In this document: in pieces, positions 7,196 through 12,592 of the stretch | Layout: each line of letters opens with the position of its first letter | Position numbering within the stretch: the first letter of the stretch is position 1 | Assembly: GCA_024403585.1 (NCBI GenBank) | Contig: JAKSRN010000017.1 | Span: forward strand, 1-15,693 | DNA from: Lachnospiraceae bacterium | GTDB taxonomy: Bacteria; Bacillota; Clostridia; Lachnospirales; Lachnospiraceae | Direction of reading: 5' to 3' | DNA length: 15,693 bases | Notes under the pieces: generated by a model | The model's database searches: none | Told to the model about the DNA's origin: nothing | What the model saw: the letters and a program-made list of their open reading frames with translations, nothing else | Translations under genes and position numbers: made by a program

Positions 7196-8239
7196 ATGAA
7201 TTTAGAAGAATATAAAGGCGTATTTGTCTTCGCGCAGCAGGTAGACAACCAGAACAGCGGAATCGCTCTGGAACTTCTGGGTGAAGCAAAAAGACTGGCA
7301 GCTCCTCTTAACACAGAGGTAACTGCAGTTCTTATTGGATCTGATGTTAAAGGTCTTTGCGATGAGCTCGCAGCATACGGTGCTGACAGAGTTATCCTCG
7401 TTGATGATCCTGAGCTGAAAGAGTACAGAACTGAGCCATATACACATGCACTGGCATCTGTAATCAATGAGTTCAAACCTGACATCGTTCTTGTTGGTGC
7501 TACAGCTATCGGTCGTGATCTTGGACCAAAGGTATCCGCACGTGTTGCTACAGGTCTTACAGCTGACTGTACACTTCTTGAGATCGGTGATTTCCCAATC
7601 GTTGCTAAACCAGGCGTAGAGCAGAAACACAACCAGCTGCTTATGACTCGTCCTGCATTCGGCGGAAATACAATCGCTACAATCGCTTGCCCTAACACAC
7701 GTCCTCAGATGGCAACAGTTCGTCCAGGCGTTATGCAGAAGATTGAGCCAATCGCTGATGCTAAAGCAGAGATCATCGAGTTCAACCCAGGATTTACTCC
7801 AGACAGCAAATATGTAGAGATCCTTGAGGTTGTTAAAGCAGTTAACGATACAGTAGATATCATGAACGCTAAGATCCTTGTATCCGGCGGACGTGGTGTT
7901 GGTTCTCCAGAGAACTTCAAGATCCTTGAGGAGCTTGCAGCAGCAATCGGCGGAGAGGTTTCCTGCTCTCGTGCTGTAGTTGATGCTGGATGGAAACCAA
8001 AAGATCTGCAGGTTGGACAGACTGGTAAGACTGTACGTCCTCAGGTTTACTTTGCAATCGGTATCTCCGGTGCTATTCAGCACGTAGCTGGTATGGAAGA
8101 GTCTGATCTGATCATCGCGATCAACAAAGATGAGTCCGCTCCAATCTTCGATGTAGCTGATTACGGTATCGTTGGTGACCTGAACAAAGTTGTTCCAAAA
8201 CTGACAGAGCTGGTTAAAGCAAACAAAAAAGCTCTTTAA
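7196..8239 (+). CDS. etfA: Electron transfer flavoprotein, alpha subunit
   Basis: EtfA pairs with EtfB and carries the FAD domain that docks on Bcd. I place the start at ATG 7196, giving 347 residues. An in-frame GTG at 7187 would put the start inside the ribosome site AGAGGTGA (7183-7190), which sits correctly for 7196. The N-terminus YKGVFVFAQQ and the C-terminal FAD domain are typical: VSGGRGVGS, SRAVVDAGW, GQTGKTVRPQ, FAIGISGAIQH and NKDESAPIF. The last differs slightly from the commoner NKDPNAPIF. It is the last gene of the operon; a strong terminator follows about 35 bases downstream. Confidence 0.95.
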   Translation: MNLEEYKGVFVFAQQVDNQNSGIALELLGEAKRLAAPLNTEVTAVLIGSDVKGLCDELAAYGADRVILVDDPELKEYRTEPYTHALASVINEFKPDIVLVGATAIGRDLGPKVSARVATGLTADCTLLEIGDFPIVAKPGVEQKHNQLLMTRPAFGGNTIATIACPNTRPQMATVRPGVMQKIEPIADAKAEIIEFNPGFTPDSKYVEILEVVKAVNDTVDIMNAKILVSGGRGVGSPENFKILEELAAAIGGEVSCSRAVVDAGWKPKDLQVGQTGKTVRPQVYFAIGISGAIQHVAGMEESDLIIAINKDESAPIFDVADYGIVGDLNKVVPKLTELVKANKKAL

Positions 8240-8273
8240 TGCTTAGTTGAATTGAGGAAGCTGAATTGAAAGT

Positions 8274-8307
8274 AAAGCCCCTTCGGAGTTCTCCGAAGGG
8301 GCTTTTT
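8274..8307 (+). terminator. Terminator of the butyrate operon
   Basis: A perfect 14-bp stem, AAAGCCCCTTCGGA (8274-8287) with its complement (8292-8305), and a GTTC loop. The right arm ends in a run of five Ts to 8307. It lies about 35 bases after etfA and acts on the plus strand; the left flank lacks an A-run, so it is not obviously bidirectional. Confidence 0.93.
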
Positions 8308-8320
8308 CTGTGGCTCGCGC

Positions 8321-8350
8321 AAAAAAAGGAGCTTCGCAAAGCGAAGCCCC
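8321..8350 (-). terminator. Terminator of the 4-hydroxybutyrate dehydrogenase gene
   Basis: GGAGCTTCGC (8328-8337) and GCGAAGCCCC (8341-8350) pair at 9 of 10 positions around an AAA loop. The seven As at 8321-8327 become a U-run on the minus-strand transcript, so the terminator serves the convergent gene ending at 8417. With the plus-strand terminator 13 bases away it forms a back-to-back pair. Confidence 0.8.
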
Positions 8351-8416
8351 TTAAACTCATTCTGTGATTGTCTCAGATCAAAAATGCCTGATTCTTTTGA
8401 ATAAGATTCTTTCGAA

Positions 8417-9601
8417 TTAGTAGCACTCTCTGTAAACTCTCTTAGACAGCTCCTGTGTCCATGGCTGAATGTAAGAGTTTGTGATCAGACGCTGCTGGTT
8501 AGCCTCAACAGATGCTGCGAAGATATCAACGTCAGCCTCTGTGAATCCATACTCACGAAGTGGTTTCAGGTGAAGAACTTTCTCAAGAAGCTCATTCAGG
8601 TATGGGATAGCGTTCTCAACTTCACAACCAGTGATGCGAGCGATCATCTCTTTGAATCTCAGGATCTCTCCTGTTGGGTTCATCTCATCGTAGATCTCAA
8701 GGATCTTTCCGAACAGAGCGTAGTTGGACTCGCCGTGTGGTACGTGGTATGTTCCACCCAGAGGGAAGGACATTCCGTGTACAGTTGCACATCCAGCTTT
8801 CAGGAATGCGATTCCACCGAACATAGAAGCTGTAAGGAACTCATCCAGGTAATCAAGACGTGCCTCTGGTCCATTCTCACCGATACGACGGAATCCCTCA
8901 AGGATCAGCTCCATACCTTTGATAGAGAACAGCTCAGATGTGATTGTTTTACGGCTTGGAGAAAGGAAAGACTCGCAGCAGTGAATCAGAGCATCGATTG
9001 CAGAAGAAGCGAATGGTCTGTATGGCAGAGTTTTCAGCATATCTGGTACAAGACAAACTTTGTTAGGGATGATATCATCAGATACCAGACCAAGTTTTGT
9101 CTCTGTTCCTGTAAGTTTGCCATCTTTCTCATCTTTAACGATAGCTACAGAGATGTTTGTAACCTCAGAACCTGTTCCACATGTAGTAGGTACAGCGATA
9201 ACCTCTTTCTCATGTACGATTGGCTCACGTTTGAAGTAGAGCTCATGAACAGATGTAGGACGTTTGCAGCCAAGAAGTTTGCAAAGATCCATGATAGCGC
9301 CACCACCGATAGCGATTACACGATCGTAAGAATCGTATGGAATTGCCTCATACATTGTCTCGATCATAGCCTCAGATGGCTCGCCTGCTCCGAATTTCTC
9401 CTGGAATACGAAGTTACATGGCAGGTTGTACTGCTCCATGAATGGTTTGTAGATAAACTCATTAGTCAGGACACAGTCACGCTCGTTCAGTTTGAACTCT
9501 TCTGCGAGCATTCCGAAATCAGCACATTTGTAAATTGTTGGAGCGATGATAATCTCTCTCTTGTCGGCCTGTAAAGCCTTGCTAAATGCATCCATAGCCA
9601 T
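8417..9601 (-). CDS. 4hbD: 4-hydroxybutyrate dehydrogenase (iron-containing alcohol dehydrogenase family)
   Basis: The predicted reaction is NADH-linked interconversion of succinate semialdehyde and 4-hydroxybutyrate, in the succinate/4-aminobutyrate route to crotonyl-CoA. The 394-residue protein has the family GGGA nucleotide motif (AIGGGAIMD, 97-105), PTTCGTGSEVTN (138-149) and metal ligands Asp203, His207, His275 and His289. Blocks such as LTNEFIYKPF, VFQEKFGAGEPS, HVPHGESNY and KPLREYG match, from memory, the Clostridium kluyveri 4-hydroxybutyrate dehydrogenase closely, which is why I prefer it over a generic alcohol dehydrogenase. A short N-terminal extension is present. AAGGAG stands 10 bases before the ATG at 9601. 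The gene is monocistronic and convergent with the butyrate operon; no 4-hydroxybutyryl-CoA dehydratase gene lies in the window. Confidence 0.85.
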   Translation of the reverse strand: MAMDAFSKALQADKREIIIAPTIYKCADFGMLAEEFKLNERDCVLTNEFIYKPFMEQYNLPCNFVFQEKFGAGEPSEAMIETMYEAIPYDSYDRVIAIGGGAIMDLCKLLGCKRPTSVHELYFKREPIVHEKEVIAVPTTCGTGSEVTNISVAIVKDEKDGKLTGTETKLGLVSDDIIPNKVCLVPDMLKTLPYRPFASSAIDALIHCCESFLSPSRKTITSELFSIKGMELILEGFRRIGENGPEARLDYLDEFLTASMFGGIAFLKAGCATVHGMSFPLGGTYHVPHGESNYALFGKILEIYDEMNPTGEILRFKEMIARITGCEVENAIPYLNELLEKVLHLKPLREYGFTEADVDIFAASVEANQQRLITNSYIQPWTQELSKRVYRECY

Positions 9602-9731
9602 TTTTAAATATCTCCTTACATAAAAAAATAAACTACCGGGTTCATGTCGTCAGGATCATTGCCTGGCAGCAAGTAGCATTGAAGAAAATCTGAATATACA
9701 GATGAATCTCCTCGTACTTACCCTACAACTA

Positions 9732-9760
9732 ACTATATAGTATTCGAAAAAATTTGTAAA
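9732..9760 (-). promoter_or_regulatory. Promoter of the 4-hydroxybutyrate dehydrogenase gene
   Basis: On the minus strand, -35 TTTACA (9760-9755), a 17-base spacer and -10 TATAGT (9737-9732) each match consensus at five of six positions. The start near 9725 gives an unusually long leader of about 124 nucleotides before the ATG at 9601. No terminator-antiterminator pair or known riboswitch was recognised in it. Confidence 0.7.
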
Positions 9761-9768
9761 TAGCGATA

Positions 9769-9784
9769 TGACAAACTTTTGTCA
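9769..9784 (-). promoter_or_regulatory. Palindrome just upstream of the 4-hydroxybutyrate dehydrogenase promoter
   Basis: TGACAAA-CT-TTTGTCA is a perfect 7-2-7 inverted repeat ending eight bases upstream of the -35 box, where an activator would bind. The regulator is unknown. It does not fit the Rex consensus spacing. Confidence 0.45.
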
Positions 9785-9823
9785 AAAGCTGAGTACAAAT
9801 GTGTCGCATATGGACAAAATAGT

Positions 9824-9867
9824 AAAAAAATAGGGGAAATCAGCCGTTTTTCGGGACTGATTTCCCC
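9824..9867 (-). terminator. Terminator of the tyrA-aroA operon
   Basis: Perfect 11-bp arms GGGGAAATCAG (9833-9843) and CTGATTTCCCC (9857-9867), with an inner CCG/CGG extension. The seven As at 9824-9830 give a U-run on the minus-strand transcript. It begins seven bases after the aroA stop codon. Confidence 0.92.
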
Positions 9868-9874
9868 ATTGGAT

Positions 9875-11155
9875 TTACTCTTTTAAAGAAGCAAGATGAC
9901 CATAGAATTCCGGGTAGGAGATGTCTACACAATCCGCTCTTGTGATCTCAGTTTCGCCTTCCGCCACAAGAGAAGCAATGGCAAATGACATGGCAATTCT
10001 GTGATCCAGATGGCTGTCGATCACTGCACCCTGCAGTGGTTTGCCTCCGTCAATGATCATGCCGTCGTCAGTAGCGGTGATGGATACTCCCATACTGCTT
10101 AAGCTGCTTGTCATGATATCAAGACGGTTGGACTCTTTTACCTTCAGCTCCTGGGCATCACGGATCACGGTGGTTCCTTCTGCAGTTGCAGCAAGGACTG
10201 CCAGGATCGGGATCTCGTCAATGAGAGTTGGGATCATTGCACCTTCAACCACTGTGCCGTGCAGTGGACTGTAACGAACCAGAAGATCAGCCGTGGCTTC
10301 ACCACCCTGGATGGACTGGTTAAGAAGGGTGATATCTGCACCCATATCGAATACAGCTTTCAGGAAGCCGTCTCTGGTTGGGTTGACGCCTACATTCTTC
10401 AGAAGAACTTCAGAACCGGGAACCATCAGTGCTGCGGCAATGAAGTAAGCTGCGGAAGAGATGTCGCCCGGAACCTGAATGGAAGAACCGATCAGATGTG
10501 GATCCGGCAGGACGGTTGCGGTTACTCCTTCGCTGGTAACAGTGGCACCAAAGTGGCTGAGCATCAGCTCGGTATGGTTTCTGGAGAGTGCCGGCTCAGT
10601 TACGCTGGTAGCTGCATCGGCATAAAGACCTGCAAGCAGCACACAGGATTTTACCTGGGCGGAAGCCACCGGTGACTGATAGTGGATACCGTGAAGGGTG
10701 GTACCTGTAATCTTCAGAGGTGCACAGCCGTTGCCTGCAAGACTTTCAATCTGACCACCCATCATGGAAAGGGGGGTGATGATTCGGCCCATAGGACGTT
10801 TCTGGATGGATGCATCTCCGGTAAGGGTAGTGCTGAAGGTCTGTCCGGAAAGAATACCGGAGATCAGACGAGTAGTAGTTCCACTGTTTCCGCAATCCAG
10901 GATCTCGGATGGTGCGGACAGTCCGTGGAGTCCCTTTCCGTGGACAAGAACATGATTGGCAGACTGCTCAATCTCGATCCCCATCTTGCGGAAGCAGGAG
11001 ATGGTGGAGAGACAGTCAGCTCCCGGAAGGAAGTTGGTGATTTCAGTCAGCCCTTCAGAGATGGAACCGAACATAACCGCACGGTGGGAAATAGACTTGT
11101 CACCGGGAACGGTCAGTTCTCCCCGAAGGGGCGTAAGTGTTTTGGTTAAAATCAT
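9875..11155 (-). CDS. aroA: 3-phosphoshikimate 1-carboxyvinyltransferase (EPSP synthase), class II-like
   Basis: This enzyme joins phosphoenolpyruvate and shikimate 3-phosphate, the sixth step of the shikimate pathway. The 426-residue product is full length. PGDKSISHRA (17-26) and DCGNSGTTTRL are substrate-binding blocks; KRPMGR and LKVKESNRLD are also typical. Four short motifs used to separate class II enzymes are all present: GDKS, SAQVK, RNHTE and NPTR. This places it with the Bacillus/Staphylococcus-type enzymes rather than the E. coli type, and such enzymes are often less sensitive to glyphosate. The gene starts 17 bases after the tyrA stop with only a weak AAGAAAGAG ribosome site, so translation may depend on tyrA. 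A terminator follows at once. Confidence 0.95.
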   Translation of the reverse strand: MILTKTLTPLRGELTVPGDKSISHRAVMFGSISEGLTEITNFLPGADCLSTISCFRKMGIEIEQSANHVLVHGKGLHGLSAPSEILDCGNSGTTTRLISGILSGQTFSTTLTGDASIQKRPMGRIITPLSMMGGQIESLAGNGCAPLKITGTTLHGIHYQSPVASAQVKSCVLLAGLYADAATSVTEPALSRNHTELMLSHFGATVTSEGVTATVLPDPHLIGSSIQVPGDISSAAYFIAAALMVPGSEVLLKNVGVNPTRDGFLKAVFDMGADITLLNQSIQGGEATADLLVRYSPLHGTVVEGAMIPTLIDEIPILAVLAATAEGTTVIRDAQELKVKESNRLDIMTSSLSSMGVSITATDDGMIIDGGKPLQGAVIDSHLDHRIAMSFAIASLVAEGETEITRADCVDISYPEFYGHLASLKE

Positions 11156-11172
11156 AGATAGTACTCTTTCTT

Positions 11173-12270
11173 TTATTTTGGTTCATAGATCACATAATTA
11201 TTCTTAGTCAGAATCTCTTTGGCTGCATCCATATCCACCGTATTGTAGAACTCAATACGAAGAACACCCTGCTCATATTCACGGTTATGGATGATACCGA
11301 TATCACGGATGCTGATTCCCTTAACCGCAAGCAGAACGGTAAGGGTAGCGATTCCACCGGACTCGTCACGCATATCTGTATAGAAGAAATTGCTGAGTGC
11401 ATTGTGGGTTCTCAGATCCAGAAGAGAATCTCTGTAGTTCTTGGAAGAAGAGAACATGCTGATCAGTTCCTCGGACGCAGCTGCATCCACCAGACTTTTG
11501 GCGTACTGCAGCTTCTCAATGAAGGTGCCAAGCACAGAGGAGATCTGGATCGGGTTGGTCAGACAGATCTGCTGCCACATCTCCGGAGAGGAGGAAGCAA
11601 TTCGTGTGATATCTTTAAAACCACCGGCAGCAACACGCTTCATATCCTGGTCCTCAGTGTCCAGTCCCTTAACGGTATTGACCAGACAGGAAGCCATGAT
11701 ATGTGGCAGGTGACTGATTCCGGCTACAATAAAGTCGTGTTTTTCAGGAGGCATGACAAGTGTCAGAGCCTTGGTTGCAGAAACCAGCTCCGTGAACTCA
11801 TCAATGCGTTCCTTTGAGATGCCCGGTTCCGGAGTGATGAAGTAATAGGCATTCTCAAACATGTAGTCGGTGGAACTTTCAAGACCTGTTTTTTCAGATC
11901 CTGCCATTGGATGTCCGCCGATGAAATTGTCGGAGAGGCCCACTTCTCTGATCGCGGTATGCATCAGGCCTTTTACACTGCCGACATCTGTGATGATACA
12001 GTTCGGCTGGATGATTTCCTTCAGAAACGGAAGGTAAGTGATATTTGTCTGAACCGGTGCACAAAGGAAAATGTAATCGCATTCGGAAAATGCAGGATCA
12101 TTCTTCTCGCAGATCTTATCAATCAGATTTTCTTCCATAGCCATCTGAGTGGTGGAAGCACTGCGGGAATAAGCCATGATCGTAAATTCCGGATACATCT
12201 TTCTGAGGGACCTTGCAACGGAACCGCCGATGAGACCCAGACCGATAAATCCTATAGTTAAATTTCTCAT
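11173..12270 (-). CDS. tyrA: Prephenate dehydrogenase with C-terminal ACT domain
   Basis: This enzyme oxidatively decarboxylates prephenate to 4-hydroxyphenylpyruvate for tyrosine synthesis. The 365-residue protein opens with a Rossmann motif, GLGLIGGS at 10-17. It continues with TDVGSVKG and GGHPMAGSEKTG, the latter carrying a conserved active-site histidine, then GISHLPH. From about residue 300 to the end (DESGGIATLTVLL onward) it reads as an ACT domain, which usually means feedback control by tyrosine. It is the first gene of a two-gene operon with aroA; the other shikimate genes are elsewhere. AAAGGAG stands nine bases before the ATG. There is no chorismate mutase domain, so it is monofunctional. 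Arogenate cannot be excluded as a substrate. Confidence 0.93.
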   Translation of the reverse strand: MRNLTIGFIGLGLIGGSVARSLRKMYPEFTIMAYSRSASTTQMAMEENLIDKICEKNDPAFSECDYIFLCAPVQTNITYLPFLKEIIQPNCIITDVGSVKGLMHTAIREVGLSDNFIGGHPMAGSEKTGLESSTDYMFENAYYFITPEPGISKERIDEFTELVSATKALTLVMPPEKHDFIVAGISHLPHIMASCLVNTVKGLDTEDQDMKRVAAGGFKDITRIASSSPEMWQQICLTNPIQISSVLGTFIEKLQYAKSLVDAAASEELISMFSSSKNYRDSLLDLRTHNALSNFFYTDMRDESGGIATLTVLLAVKGISIRDIGIIHNREYEQGVLRIEFYNTVDMDAAKEILTKNNYVIYEPK

Positions 12271-12299
12271 GGAGAAACGCTCCTTTCTATTCGGACTTA

Positions 12300-12328
12300 A
12301 TTGTACTTTACGGATTTTTAAAAGTCAA
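12300..12328 (-). promoter_or_regulatory. Promoter of tyrA-aroA
   Basis: On the minus strand, -35 TTGACT (12328-12323), a 17-base spacer and -10 TACAAT (12305-12300). Transcription should start near 12293, giving a short leader of about 22 nucleotides. That leaves no room for a T-box or attenuator, so control must be at initiation or by enzyme feedback. Confidence 0.82.
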
Positions 12329-12335
12329 CTTTTAA
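12318..12335 (-). promoter_or_regulatory. 18-bp palindrome overlapping the tyrA -35 box
   Basis: TTAAAAGT-CA-ACTTTTAA is a perfect 8-2-8 inverted repeat covering the whole -35 hexamer of the tyrA promoter. The position is that of a repressor operator. No known aromatic-amino-acid regulator site is recognised in it, and AT-rich palindromes can arise by chance. Confidence 0.5.
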
Positions 12336-12349
12336 TGATTTAAAGCCCC

Positions 12350-12402
12350 AAAATGCCTCTTGGTACAGATATGTGATGACTTTGCTGACGAGTAGGCATT
12401 TT
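12350..12402. repeat. 53-bp inverted-repeat element between tyrA and the EF-G-2 gene
   Basis: Perfect 9-base arms AAAATGCCT (12350-12358) and AGGCATTTT (12394-12402) flank 35 bases. The element sits between the two divergent promoters and overlaps neither. It has no T-tail. The form, small with perfect ends and intergenic, suits a dispersed palindromic element or the target of a shared regulator. The rest of the 322-base gap (12271-12592) holds the two promoters and the EF-G-2 leader. Confidence 0.4.
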
Positions 12403-12446
12403 CAGGGAAAATTTTTAGAAAATTCATGCAAAATAACACAATATAC

Positions 12447-12475
12447 TTGAAAAAACGGCGGCTTTTTAGTAATAT
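12447..12475 (+). promoter_or_regulatory. Promoter of the EF-G-2-like gene
   Basis: -35 TTGAAA (12447-12452), a 17-base spacer and -10 TAATAT (12470-12475) predict a start near 12482 and a leader of about 110 nucleotides. Confidence 0.6.
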
Positions 12476-12485
12476 AGTTGCAGAT

Positions 12486-12568
12486 GGTCTGTTCGCACAA
12501 GCGTTTTTCAGAAGATTCTGACGGCACCCACATATTCACAGCCGAAGAATGAAAACACTGAACGGACC
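12486..12568 (+). promoter_or_regulatory. Structured 5' leader of the EF-G-2-like mRNA
   Basis: GGTCTGTTC (12486-12494) can pair with GAACGGACC (12560-12568), nine pairs with one G-U, closing almost the entire leader from the predicted start to 11 bases before GGAGG (12580-12584). Inside, TCAGA AGAT TCTGA forms a small hairpin. The ribosome site is left free in this fold. I recognise no known riboswitch or ribosomal-protein leader. Confidence 0.4.
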
Positions 12569-12592
12569 AAAGAATTAACGGAGGTATTTACT

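Noticed and set aside
7202..8083. 293-codon minus-strand open frame across etfA
   Set aside because: Antisense to a conserved gene with an unnatural Cys/Ser-rich product and no start signals. The similar 2341-3222 frame antisense to thl is rejected for the same reasons.
8570..9574. 334-codon plus-strand open frame
   Set aside because: Antisense to the 4-hydroxybutyrate dehydrogenase, no ribosome site, and a Cys/Trp/Ser-rich non-protein-like composition.
9616..9645. Nine-codon leader peptide on the minus strand before 4-hydroxybutyrate dehydrogenase
   Set aside because: The stop overlaps the gene's ribosome site, which is suggestive, but the mini-frame has no ribosome site of its own and no run of regulatory codons. 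A frame this short is expected by chance.
9753..9775. Second Rex site upstream of the 4-hydroxybutyrate dehydrogenase gene
   Set aside because: TTGTAAA and TGACAA half-site-like words occur, but the gap between them is seven bases, not the four required by Rex.
12350..12402. Intrinsic terminator between tyrA and the EF-G-2 gene
   Set aside because: The 9-base arms are 35 bases apart with no T-run on either side, and no gene ends here: both flanking genes diverge.
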